A stretch of DNA of 10,716 bases from positions 1 to 10,716 of the forward strand of contig DATJYV010000190.1 in assembly GCA_035499415.1 (NCBI GenBank). The letters are read 5' to 3'. Origin of the DNA: DATJYV01 sp035499415 (GTDB taxonomy: Bacteria; Bacteroidota; Ignavibacteria; UBA10030). Below the pieces are notes generated by a model that was not told the DNA's origin, searched no databases, and saw only the letters and a list, made by a program, of their open reading frames with translations. Within the stretch, counting starts at the first letter, position 1. Each line of letters opens with the position of its first letter. Shown here piece by piece: positions 1-7,371 of this stretch. The position numbers were made by a program, and so were the translations under genes.

Positions 1-12
1 TCCGAACTTTCA

Positions 13-41
13 TTGCCTTCAGATTCACACTTTCGTATATT
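13..41 (+). promoter_or_regulatory. Putative sigma70-type promoter of the tRNA-Arg gene
   Basis: TTGCCT (13-18) and TATATT (36-41) are separated by 17 bp. This is close to the housekeeping -35/-10 pattern with ideal spacing. Transcription would start near 48, about 12 nt before the mature tRNA 5' end at 60, which is a typical short tRNA leader. The call rests on sequence pattern and position only. If the organism belongs to the Bacteroidota, its primary sigma factor may prefer a different consensus. Confidence 0.5.
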
Positions 42-59
42 GAGTCGAGATCTTTGCTG

Positions 60-134
60 GCCCCCGTAGCTCAGCATGGATAGAGCAGAGGTTTCCTAAA
101 CCTTTGGTCGCAGGTTCGACTCCTGTCGGGGGCA
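60..134 (+). tRNA. tRNA-Arg, anticodon CCU
   Basis: The full cloverleaf can be drawn. The acceptor stem GCCCCCG (60-66) pairs with CGGGGGC (127-133), and A134 is the discriminator. The D stem is GCTC (69-72) with GAGC (83-86). The anticodon stem is 88-92 with 100-104, enclosing loop TTCCTAA, so the anticodon is CCT at 95-97 and the tRNA reads AGG arginine codons. The T arm is 110-126 with loop TTCGACT. The 3' CCA is not encoded (the sequence continues ACGA), so a CCA-adding enzyme is expected. No intron is present and the variable loop is short. Confidence 0.96.
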
Positions 135-428
135 CGAACCCTGCGGCAGTCGTCTCACCTCATTTTCAGCGAGACCTATTATCCGCTCGGGATATATCTT
201 GCGGCGAATGCCGGATGAATTCGTGAATTCCGCCCGGGGACCGGCGTCGCATGATGGAAGAATCACCCCTGTCCGTACGAAATATTTCCTTCTGGGGAAA
301 ATCATTACTGTTCGGCAATTGCTCAGCGGTCCTCGAATCGATGCGTTATTCATCTACCTGCGCTCGATGGCATTGATCGCCGAACCCGCCGGGCTTCCTG
401 ATATTCGAGAAGAATAATCGACCAGGTT
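135..428. other. Intergenic spacer between tRNA-Arg and proS, no supported gene
   Basis: This is about 294 bp with no coding sequence I can support. The possible 72-codon + strand frame at 199-417 has no recognisable motif and no ribosome binding site. A weak dyad GTCTC (152-156) / GAGAC (171-175) lies just after the tRNA but has no T-run, so it is not a convincing terminator. I found no well-spaced -35/-10 pair for proS, so proS may be transcribed from an unrecognised promoter here or by read-through from the tRNA promoter. No T-box-like or other riboswitch architecture was seen. Confidence 0.5.
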
Positions 429-2120
429 ATGCGACTTTCCCGCGCCTTTATCCCCACACAAAAGGAGACGCCGGCCGAGGCGACGATCCCAAGCCATCAG
501 TTGATGATTCGTGCCGGCCTCATGCGACAGCTCACCGCAGGCGTATACGCGTACCTGCCTCTGGGTTGGCGTTCGATGCTCAAAGCCGTCGCGATCATCC
601 GTGAGGAGATGAACGCCATCGGGGGTCAGGAATTTCTTCTTCCCGCACTCAATCCCGATTCGCTCTGGATTCAGACCGGGAGGCGGAACATTCCGAATTT
701 CATTCTCAGCATCAAGGAGCGCGACCTCGTGCTGGCGCCGACCCACGAGGAGGTCATCGGTTGGCTCGCCGCAATGCACATTCAGTCGTACAAAGACCTG
801 CCGCAAATCTGGTACCAGATTCAGACAAAATTTCGAAACGAACCGCGCCCTCGTTCGGGCGTCCTCCGGGGCAGGCAGTTTACCATGAAGGACTCGTACA
901 CGCTGGACCGAACCTGGGAGGATCTTGACAAGAGCTATGCGCTTCATGCAGAAGCGTACGCGAACATCTTCCGGCGCTGCGGATTGGATTTCTTTATTGT
1001 CGGCGCATCAAGCGGTGCGATGGGGGGGACCGGCTCGCAGGAGTTCATGGTCGAATCGGAGTTCGGAGAGGATACGGTCGTACGGTGCACCTCGTGCGAT
1101 TACGCCGCAAATATGGAAGTCGCTTCATCAAACGTTCAGCCCCTCGGACGGATCGGATCCCAGGAAACGATGAAGGAAATCCCCACCCCCAATGTCCGGA
1201 CGATCGACGAACTCGCGGCCTTCCTGAAAATGGACACCCTGCGTCTGGCAAAGTCACGCGTCTACCTCCACGAGGACAAGCCGGTCATGGTATTAATGTC
1301 CGGGAATGACCAGGTGAACGACTCGAAATTGTCGGCCGCTCTGGGCGGAGGGGATGTAAAATCGGCTGATCCCGAGTCGCTGCTTCGGTTGACAGGAGCG
1401 GACGCCGGATCGATCGGCCCGGTGGGCTTTCGCGGACGGGTGATCGTCGACCGGCGGCTGGAGGGGTCCAACGGCCTCGTCAGCGGCGCGAGCCGGAACG
1501 ATTTTCACACCACGAACATTGACCTCAAGCGGGACGTGAAGGTGGACGGGTCCTTCGACCTCAGGTCGGTTGAAGAGGGAGAACCCTGCACGAAGTGCGG
1601 AAAGCCACTCAGAATATCGCATGCAATCGAGCTTGGTCACATCTTCAAGCTTGGCACGAAGTATTCGGATGCTTTGAATATTCACTACCTGGACGAGCAG
1701 GGAGCCTCCAAACCGGTCATCATGGGCAGCTACGGAATCGGCGTTGAACGGATCATCGCGTCGCACCTGGAACAGAGCCACGATGAAAACGGAATCATCT
1801 GGAACATGGCGCTTGCCCCGTACCAGGTCCAGGTGATAGCGCTCAACATGAATAACAAGGAGATCGTGCTTCACGCGAACAAGATCTATCGCTCCTTGAC
1901 CGAGGCGGGCGTCGAGGCGCTGCTTGATGACCGCGACTCGGTATCTCCGGGATTCAAGTTCAAAGATGCCGACCTTTTGGGAATGCCGTTTCAAATAATT
2001 GTCGGCGAGAAAGGGATGAAGAATAACCAGGTGGAGATCAAGAGGCGCCGGACAGGAGAGAGGGTGATGGTTGCGGAAGATAAGATTGTCGAGGAAGTAA
2101 AAAGGATTCTTCAGACCTGA
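429..2120 (+). CDS. proS: Proline--tRNA ligase (ProRS), bacterial type with INS editing domain
   Basis: This cytoplasmic class II synthetase charges tRNA-Pro with proline using ATP. It has 563 residues, normal for the bacterial form. The start is firm because the N-terminus (MRLSRAFIPTQKETPAEA) matches the family from residue 1. Motif 1 lies around 45-75. PTHEE is at 104-108. Motif 2 is around 135-155 (KFRNEPRPR, then MKDSYT). Motif 3 is around 432-443 (MGSYGIGVERII). Between motifs 2 and 3 sits a YbaK-like insertion, about 250-380, that in this family hydrolyses Ala-tRNA-Pro. It shows TPNVRTIDELAAFL (253-266), GNDQVNDSKL (292-301) and GPVG (330-333). Lys275 is placed like the conserved editing lysine (my alignment by eye). 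CxxC pairs at 220/223 and 387/390 flank the insertion. The anticodon-binding domain is about 465-563. There is no strong Shine-Dalgarno before the ATG. Confidence 0.97.
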   Translation: MRLSRAFIPTQKETPAEATIPSHQLMIRAGLMRQLTAGVYAYLPLGWRSMLKAVAIIREEMNAIGGQEFLLPALNPDSLWIQTGRRNIPNFILSIKERDLVLAPTHEEVIGWLAAMHIQSYKDLPQIWYQIQTKFRNEPRPRSGVLRGRQFTMKDSYTLDRTWEDLDKSYALHAEAYANIFRRCGLDFFIVGASSGAMGGTGSQEFMVESEFGEDTVVRCTSCDYAANMEVASSNVQPLGRIGSQETMKEIPTPNVRTIDELAAFLKMDTLRLAKSRVYLHEDKPVMVLMSGNDQVNDSKLSAALGGGDVKSADPESLLRLTGADAGSIGPVGFRGRVIVDRRLEGSNGLVSGASRNDFHTTNIDLKRDVKVDGSFDLRSVEEGEPCTKCGKPLRISHAIELGHIFKLGTKYSDALNIHYLDEQGASKPVIMGSYGIGVERIIASHLEQSHDENGIIWNMALAPYQVQVIALNMNNKEIVLHANKIYRSLTEAGVEALLDDRDSVSPGFKFKDADLLGMPFQIIVGEKGMKNNQVEIKRRRTGERVMVAEDKIVEEVKRILQT

Positions 2121-2147
2121 GTTCGGGCGAACGCTCCGTCGTCCGGA

Positions 2148-3608
2148 ATGTCTATCACAAATCGAACGGGCCTCCGATCGATGGATCGAATCGATGGGCC
2201 GAACATCGAAAGAGAAGAGGGACCGGCTTTGAATGCGTCGAGTTCCACTGTCAGAAATCCGTGGGATGATTCAGTCGTCGGGACGGCAGCGCTCGGAGGA
2301 CTGGAGGAAGCGGAAGAGGCAATCGAGACGTGCCTCCGCGGTTTTCAGGTGTCGCGGGCTTTGCCGAGTTTTGAACGTGCTGCATCGCTCGAATCGATCT
2401 CTCGCGGTATTCAGTCACGGCGGGAAGAGTTTGCCCAGCTTATTACCCGTGAGGTGGGGAAGCCGATCCAATTCTCCCGCAATGAAGTCGACCGCGCGGT
2501 TGGAACATTTCAGATTGCCGCGGAGGAATCGAAGCGGGTCGGAGGGGAAACTCTTCCGCTCGACATGACGGAAACCGCGCGCAACCGCTTCGGCGTCGTT
2601 CGACGTTTTCCCATCGGAATTGTCCTCTGCATCTCTCCTTTTAATTTTCCCCTCAACCTCGTCGCCCATAAAGTCGCTCCCGCCATGGCTGCGGGAAACG
2701 CCTTCATCATCAAACCGCCCCCCCAGGCACCACTCACCGGCTTGAAATTGGCGGAGCTGATCGAAACGTCCGGGTATCCGCGCGAAGCGTGCAGGGTGCT
2801 GCCCTGCTCGAACGAAGTCGCGTCAAAACTTGTCGAAGATTCCCGGATCAAGATGGTGAGCTTCACGGGGAGTCCCGCGGTGGGGTGGATGCTGAAATCA
2901 CGGGCAGGAAAAAAGAAGGTGCTCCTGGAGCTGGGAGGCAATGCCGGCGTCATCATCGACGAGTCGGCAGATCTTGATGATGCGGTGCGAAAAAACATCG
3001 TCGGCTCTTTTCTCTTTGCCGGCCAGGTCTGCATCAAGATCCAGAGAATTTACGTTCACAAAAAGCGCTTCGAAGAATACCGGTCGAAATTCGTCAGCGC
3101 TGCGGGCAACATTCGGGCCGGGGACCCGCAGGAGCCCTCCACGCTCCTTGGACCGATGGTCGACGATGCCGCCGCAGAACGAGTCTCGGGCTGGATTGCG
3201 GAAGCCGTTCGCAGCGGAGCCCAGCTCCGGGCCGGGGGAACGAGACGCGGCCGACTTCTGGATCCCACGGTGCTCGAAAACGTCGGTCGGTCGACGAACC
3301 TTTTTGGCAAGGAGGTCTTCGGCCCGGTTGTGACCCTCTCTTCCTTTGAATCGATCGAACAAGCGGTACAAGATGTGAATGATTCGGTGTTCGGATTGCA
3401 AGCCGGAATATTTTCAAACAACCATCGAAATATTCTCTACGCCTACAACCATCTCGACGTCGGCGCGCTCATTGTCAACGATAACCCGACCTTTCGGGTC
3501 GACAGCATGCCGTATGGCGGCGTGAAAGATTCCGGCTTCGGCAGGGAAGGGATACGATACGCCATTGATGAAATGACCGAGCCGAAGTTGCTGGTACTGG
3601 GCGCTTGA
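2148..3608 (+). CDS. NAD(P)-dependent aldehyde dehydrogenase family protein
   Basis: A member of the aldehyde dehydrogenase superfamily, which oxidises aldehydes to carboxylates through a cysteine thioester. In 486-residue numbering the catalytic set is complete: Asn166 (in SPFNFP), Lys189 (cofactor), FTGSPAVG at 239-246 (Rossmann turn), Glu261 in ELGGN, Cys295 in GQVC, and EVFGP at 389-393. The C-terminal PYGGVKDSGFGREG is at 455-468. By memory it most resembles the lactaldehyde / non-phosphorylating GAPDH / y4uC-like branch; the substrate cannot be assigned. The cofactor loop reads KPPPQAP, with Pro where NAD-preferring enzymes have Glu (KPAEQTP), so NADP or dual use is likely. The start is uncertain. 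The ATG at 2148, 27 bp after proS, has no ribosome binding site. ATG 2181 is an alternative. TTG 2229 has a good one and would give 459 residues. It is probably co-transcribed with proS. Confidence 0.9.
   Translation: MSITNRTGLRSMDRIDGPNIEREEGPALNASSSTVRNPWDDSVVGTAALGGLEEAEEAIETCLRGFQVSRALPSFERAASLESISRGIQSRREEFAQLITREVGKPIQFSRNEVDRAVGTFQIAAEESKRVGGETLPLDMTETARNRFGVVRRFPIGIVLCISPFNFPLNLVAHKVAPAMAAGNAFIIKPPPQAPLTGLKLAELIETSGYPREACRVLPCSNEVASKLVEDSRIKMVSFTGSPAVGWMLKSRAGKKKVLLELGGNAGVIIDESADLDDAVRKNIVGSFLFAGQVCIKIQRIYVHKKRFEEYRSKFVSAAGNIRAGDPQEPSTLLGPMVDDAAAERVSGWIAEAVRSGAQLRAGGTRRGRLLDPTVLENVGRSTNLFGKEVFGPVVTLSSFESIEQAVQDVNDSVFGLQAGIFSNNHRNILYAYNHLDVGALIVNDNPTFRVDSMPYGGVKDSGFGREGIRYAIDEMTEPKLLVLGA
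2216..2221 (+). promoter_or_regulatory. Ribosome binding site for an alternative TTG start of the aldehyde dehydrogenase
   Basis: AGAGGG lies 7-8 nt before TTG at 2229-2231, which is in frame with the aldehyde dehydrogenase (codon 28 of the long form). The 2148 and 2181 ATG codons have no comparable site. The conserved part of the protein begins at VRNPWD, residues 35-40 of the long form, so all three starts keep the domain intact. Homologues often carry about 15-20 residues before this point, which argues mildly for a longer form. Confidence 0.45.
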
Positions 3609-3625
3609 AACCGGACCGTGAAGCG

Positions 3626-3876
3626 GAAAAAATAAGAAAGCAAAAAGTGAAATGGAAAAAAGGGAGAAGGTCTAAGACTGATCCTGCTGGCAGCGATCAC
3701 AACAACCGGGACTCGTCACCCTGAACTTTGGGCCGATTGGCGCAATAATAAGATGCTGAATCCCCGTAACGAAGCACGGGCAAGCAAGTTCCTCACGACG
3801 GTTTCCATTTTTCACATGAATTCAAATTTCATGATTTCAATACTACCGCTTACAACTTTTTCCTTCTTAGTTTTTC
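3626..3876. repeat. Imperfect inverted repeat, arms 3626-3649 and 3853-3876
   Basis: The left arm, GAAAAAATAAGAAAGCAAAA then AGTG, closely matches the reverse complement of the right arm, GAAAAACTAAGAAGGAAAAA then GTTG. With one small gap on each side, about 20 of 24 positions agree. The arms enclose about 200 bp. No target-site duplication was seen next to them. Because both arms are low-complexity A/G tracts, part of the match is expected from composition. It could be the ends of a decayed small non-autonomous element or simply opposite-strand purine tracts. Confidence 0.4.
3714..3800. repeat. Degenerate palindromic element with arms 3714-3728 and 3786-3800
   Basis: CGTCACCCTGAACTT (3714-3728) is an imperfect inverted match to AAGTTCCTCACGACG (3786-3800): the outer CGTC and the inner GAACTT pair exactly, the middle does not. 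Between them are TAAGATGCTGAA (3749-3760) and a small hairpin CCCGT (3763-3767) / ACGGG (3776-3780). From memory, the words CCTGAACTT and AAGATGCTGAA recall a palindromic intergenic repeat seen in many bacterial genomes. If so, this copy is decayed. Copy number in this genome cannot be seen here. Confidence 0.4.
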
Positions 3877-3891
3877 ATTCTTAATTCAGAA

Positions 3892-6800
3892 ATGTCTCGC
3901 TTCATCCACCTCCATAATCATACGCACTACAGCCTGCTTGACGGTGCCTCAACCGTCGAAGGGCTCGTCCACGCGGCCGCAGAAAACAATATGGATGCGG
4001 TCGCTTTGACGGACCACGGCGTGATGTTCGGGGCGATAGAGTTTTACAAACGCGCGAAAAAGGCCGGCGTCAAGCCGATCATCGGATGTGAGGCGTACAT
4101 CGTAACCAAGGGGAGCAGGACCGACCGGACGTTGCAGTCCGAAAAGGGAAGTTCGGGTCAGGGGCGGGGAATCTATCACCACATCCTGCTGCTGGCGAAA
4201 AATGAAATCGGATACCGAAACTTGATGAAACTGTGCACGCTCGGCCATACCGAGGGATTTTATTACAAGCCGCGGATCGATGCGGAGCTGCTCAACCGGT
4301 ATCGCGAGGGAATTCTGGCGACCTCCGCATGCCCCGGGGGAGTGATTGGCGCTCATCTTGGGGCCAACAACTATCGCGAAGCGCTTGAATACGCGGGAAT
4401 CTACCGGGATATATTCGGCGCCGATTTCTATGTCGAAATCCAGAACCACGGAACCGAGGTCGAAAAGCCGATCCTCGAGCTCGCGCCGCGCATTGCGAAG
4501 GAACTCCATCTTCGGATGGTGGCCACCAACGACTGCCATTACATCAAACCGGAGCATGCCCTGCCGCACAACATCATGCTCAACATTCCCGACGCCTCAG
4601 CGAATACGGTTACCGACTACACGACCCTGCGTTATGGAACAGACCAGTTGTATTTCAAGTCGGCGGAAGAAATGTGTACCCTGTTCAAGGATTTTCCGGA
4701 AGCGATCGAGTCGACGCTGGAGATTGCGCACAAGTGCACGCTCGAGTTAAATCTCAAGAAGAACTACATGCCGGATTTTCCGATTCCCGCGGAATCGGGG
4801 GTGAGCTCGCCGAACGATTATTTCGATAAACTTGCGCGGGAAGGAGTGGGGCGCCGCTATGGGGCCGTGACTCCGGAGATTACGCAGCGCCTGGACCATG
4901 AAATTTCAGTCGTCCGCTCCATGGGGTACGCCGGGTATTTTCTCATTGTGCAGGATTTCATCAATGCGGCCCGCTCGATGGGGGTCCGCGTCGGGCCCGG
5001 CCGCGGAAGCGCCGCCGGCAGTCTCGTCTCCTTCGCGCTTGGCATCACCGACGTCGACCCCCTCAAGTACGACCTTCTGTTTGAACGGTTCCTCAACCCG
5101 GACCGGGTCAGCATGCCCGACATCGACATCGATTTTGCGGACGACAAACGCGACAAGGTTATCGAGTACGTGAAGAAGAAATACGGCCAGCAGTCGGTCG
5201 CACAGATCGTCACTTTCGGCACCCTCTCCTCGCGGGCCGTGCTGAAGGATGTCGGCCGGGTCCTCAGCATCCCGCTGAATATCATCGATTCGATCACGAA
5301 GCAGATCCCGATGGTGCTCGGCAAAGTGACGCCGATCGCGGAAGCGCTGGAAACCATTCCCGACCTGCGGTGGGTGAAAGAAAGCAACGACCCCAAAATG
5401 AAGCTGCTCATCGACACGGCAAAGGTGCTGGAGGGGATGAACCGTAATGTCTCGACGCACGCGGCGGGAGTGGTCATTGCGCCGGGTGACATCAGCGATT
5501 ACGTGCCCATGTACAAAACGCCTCAGACGGACCTCATGACGCAGTACAACATGAAGGACCTCGAAGAGGCAGGCCTTCTCAAGATGGATTTTCTCGGCCT
5601 CCGCACGCTGACCGTCATTGAAGACACGCTCGAAATGATTCGCCAGGTGGAGGGCTCTGCGGTCGATCTTCAGGCACTCCCCGACCCCGACAAGGATACA
5701 CTCGACATGTTTTCGCGGGGACAGACGGTTGCCCTGTTTCAGTTTGAGAGTTCGGGAATGCAGGACTATTTGCGAAAGCTCAAACCCACATCCGTCAACG
5801 ACCTCGTTGCGATGAATGCGCTGTACCGTCCGGGGCCGATGGAAAATATTGCCGACTTCATCGAGCGAAAGCACGGACGGCAGCGAATTTCCTATTTGCA
5901 TCCCCGCATGGAACCGATCTTACGGGACACCTACGGCATCATCGTCTATCAGGAACAGGTGATGCGGATCGCAAGCGAGATCGGAGGAATGTCGCTCGCC
6001 CAAGCCGACCTCTTACGGCGCGCGATGGGGAAGAAGGACAAGGTCCTGATGGCTGACCAGAAAAAAAGATTTGTCGACGGTGCCGTCGGGAACGGGATCG
6101 AGCGAAAGCTCGCGGGCGAAATTTTCGACCTCATCGATAAATTTGCCTCCTACGGCTTCAACAAATCCCACGCCGTCGCCTACACGGTTCTCGCATACCA
6201 AACCGCGTATCTTAAGGCACACTATCCTGCGGAATACATGGCCGCAACGCTGACATCCGAGATGGCCAATACCGACAAGATCACGACGCTGATCGAAGAA
6301 TGTCGCAAACTGGGCATGCCGGTCCTTCCGCCGGATGTGAACGAGAGCGGGGTGAGTTTCGTCGTTACGCCGAAAGGGATTCGCTTTGGGTTAAGCGCCA
6401 TAAAGGGAGTCGGTGTTTCCGCCGTGGAACTCATCGTGAAGGCCCGCAGCGAGAAGGGGCGGTTTCTCGACTTGTTTGATTTCTGCGCGAGAGTCGAGCT
6501 CCGTCTCGTGAATAAGAAGACAATCGAAGGGCTTATTCAAGCCGGGGCGTTCGACGCTTTCACGGACAACAGAGCACAGCTCTTCGAAAATGTGGAAGCC
6601 GCGATCGCATTCGGCCAACACGAGCAGGAGCACGCCGGCCGGGGTCAGTCGAGCCTGTTCAGCGGCGACGTTGCGAAGGTTAACCTCAAACCATCGATGC
6701 ATCCCGTCGGGCCGTGGGCTGAGATTGAAAAACTTTCCCGTGAGAAGTCGGTCCTCGGTTTCTACGTTTCCGGTCATCCCCTCCTGAAGTACGCGGACGA

Positions 6801-7356
6801 CATCGACGCGTTCGCGAGCGCCAAGCTCGGGCATCCCGAAGACGTGAAGCCGAATGCGTCCGTCCGGGTGTGCGGAATCGTAACCGAACAGAAAAAAAAG
6901 ATCGACAAGCGGGGAAACACGATGGCCTTTGTGACGATTGAGGATTTTACCGGCCGCGCCGAGTGCATCGTCTTTTCCGATGCATTTCAGAAATTCCAGG
7001 AACTGCTCAAGGTCGGGTCCATCGTGATGCTCGCCGGCAGGAATGACGGGGCAGGGGATTCCATCAAGGTCATCGTCAATGAAGTCGTTCCCATGGATGA
7101 TGTAAGAAAGAAATTTGCCCGGCGCGTCCTGTTGAACATAAATCTGGAGACGGTCGGCGAGGGAACTATTTACGAGCTTGCGAAGTTATTGGAGCACTAT
7201 CAGGGAACCTGTCAGTGCTATTTCAATGTCGCCGGTGGCACTTTAACGGGAAATTCGCTATATTTAACGCGTAAATTCCTTGTCGAACCGAATGCCCAGT
7301 TTCTTTCGGCGGCGCGAAGTCTTCTCGGGTCGGCGGCCGTTCGGATCCAGGGTTGA
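3892..7356 (+). CDS. dnaE: DNA polymerase III subunit alpha (replicative polymerase, DnaE1 type)
   Basis: This is the catalytic subunit of the chromosomal replicase, extending primers in the replisome. It has 1154 residues, a normal full length. The PHP domain (about 1-220) holds all nine metal ligands known for active PHP exonucleases: His8, His10, Asp17, His42, Glu67, His97, Cys147, Asp214, His216. The polymerase core shows GPGRGSAAGS (368-377), MPDIDIDF (408-415) with likely catalytic Asp412 and Asp414, and the third aspartate, Asp566, in KMDFLGLRTL. A helix-hairpin-helix segment is at about 832-891, the clamp-binding motif QSSLF at 919-923, an OB fold at about 988-1068, and a short tau-binding-like tail follows to the end. 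The start is chosen because FIHLHNHTHYS follows it directly, as in homologues; no Shine-Dalgarno is present. It is co-transcribed with trxA. Confidence 0.98.
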   Translation: MSRFIHLHNHTHYSLLDGASTVEGLVHAAAENNMDAVALTDHGVMFGAIEFYKRAKKAGVKPIIGCEAYIVTKGSRTDRTLQSEKGSSGQGRGIYHHILLLAKNEIGYRNLMKLCTLGHTEGFYYKPRIDAELLNRYREGILATSACPGGVIGAHLGANNYREALEYAGIYRDIFGADFYVEIQNHGTEVEKPILELAPRIAKELHLRMVATNDCHYIKPEHALPHNIMLNIPDASANTVTDYTTLRYGTDQLYFKSAEEMCTLFKDFPEAIESTLEIAHKCTLELNLKKNYMPDFPIPAESGVSSPNDYFDKLAREGVGRRYGAVTPEITQRLDHEISVVRSMGYAGYFLIVQDFINAARSMGVRVGPGRGSAAGSLVSFALGITDVDPLKYDLLFERFLNPDRVSMPDIDIDFADDKRDKVIEYVKKKYGQQSVAQIVTFGTLSSRAVLKDVGRVLSIPLNIIDSITKQIPMVLGKVTPIAEALETIPDLRWVKESNDPKMKLLIDTAKVLEGMNRNVSTHAAGVVIAPGDISDYVPMYKTPQTDLMTQYNMKDLEEAGLLKMDFLGLRTLTVIEDTLEMIRQVEGSAVDLQALPDPDKDTLDMFSRGQTVALFQFESSGMQDYLRKLKPTSVNDLVAMNALYRPGPMENIADFIERKHGRQRISYLHPRMEPILRDTYGIIVYQEQVMRIASEIGGMSLAQADLLRRAMGKKDKVLMADQKKRFVDGAVGNGIERKLAGEIFDLIDKFASYGFNKSHAVAYTVLAYQTAYLKAHYPAEYMAATLTSEMANTDKITTLIEECRKLGMPVLPPDVNESGVSFVVTPKGIRFGLSAIKGVGVSAVELIVKARSEKGRFLDLFDFCARVELRLVNKKTIEGLIQAGAFDAFTDNRAQLFENVEAAIAFGQHEQEHAGRGQSSLFSGDVAKVNLKPSMHPVGPWAEIEKLSREKSVLGFYVSGHPLLKYADDIDAFASAKLGHPEDVKPNASVRVCGIVTEQKKKIDKRGNTMAFVTIEDFTGRAECIVFSDAFQKFQELLKVGSIVMLAGRNDGAGDSIKVIVNEVVPMDDVRKKFARRVLLNINLETVGEGTIYELAKLLEHYQGTCQCYFNVAGGTLTGNSLYLTRKFLVEPNAQFLSAARSLLGSAAVRIQG

Positions 7357-7360
7357 ACAT

Positions 7361-7367
7361 AAGGAGA
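7361..7367 (+). promoter_or_regulatory. Strong ribosome binding site of trxA
   Basis: AAGGAGA sits in the 15-bp gap between the dnaE stop and the trxA ATG, with 5 nt from AAGGAG to the start codon. It is the best Shine-Dalgarno match in the window. It fixes the trxA start and shows that the organism uses anti-Shine-Dalgarno pairing for at least some genes, while proS, dnaE and aspS lack it. It suggests thioredoxin is translated more strongly than DnaE from the shared message. Confidence 0.85.
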
Positions 7368-7371
7368 ATAC

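Larger units (their letters stand above)
3609..3891. other. AT-rich intergenic spacer upstream of dnaE
   Basis: This 283-bp non-coding spacer is much richer in A+T than the neighbouring genes. It starts with an almost pure purine stretch on the + strand (about 3620-3670) and ends with a pyrimidine-rich stretch (about 3856-3886) just before the dnaE ATG. No open reading frame or T-tailed terminator is visible. The dnaE start has no Shine-Dalgarno sequence, so the pyrimidine-rich leader may serve as an S1-type ribosome entry site (inference). A small dyad CATGAA (3815-3820) / TTCATG (3828-3833) could be an operator or chance. I did not find a convincing promoter. Two inverted-repeat pairs inside it are listed separately. 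Confidence 0.6.

Noticed and set aside
96..353. Minus-strand open frame of 85 codons ending in CPRQESNLRPKV
   Set aside because: Its C-terminus is the reverse complement of the tRNA-Arg gene; the RQESNLRP peptide is a well-known artefact of reading tRNA genes backwards.
199..417. Plus-strand 72-codon frame between the tRNA and proS
   Set aside because: No ribosome binding site, no recognisable motif and no support beyond the lack of stops; a small unknown protein is not excluded.
2121..2147. Small hairpins after proS as an intrinsic terminator
   Set aside because: The stems are about 4 bp and there is no T-tract; they may only affect access to the 2148 start codon.
3763..3780. CCCGT/ACGGG hairpin as a terminator for the aldehyde dehydrogenase
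   Set aside because: The stem has only 5 bp, no T-run follows, and it lies about 155 bp after the stop codon.
4906..5901. Long minus-strand open frame (331 codons) opposite dnaE
   Set aside because: It lies wholly antisense to the conserved polymerase core of dnaE. Its translation is rich in His, Arg and Val as expected from GC-rich antisense reading, with no family motif.
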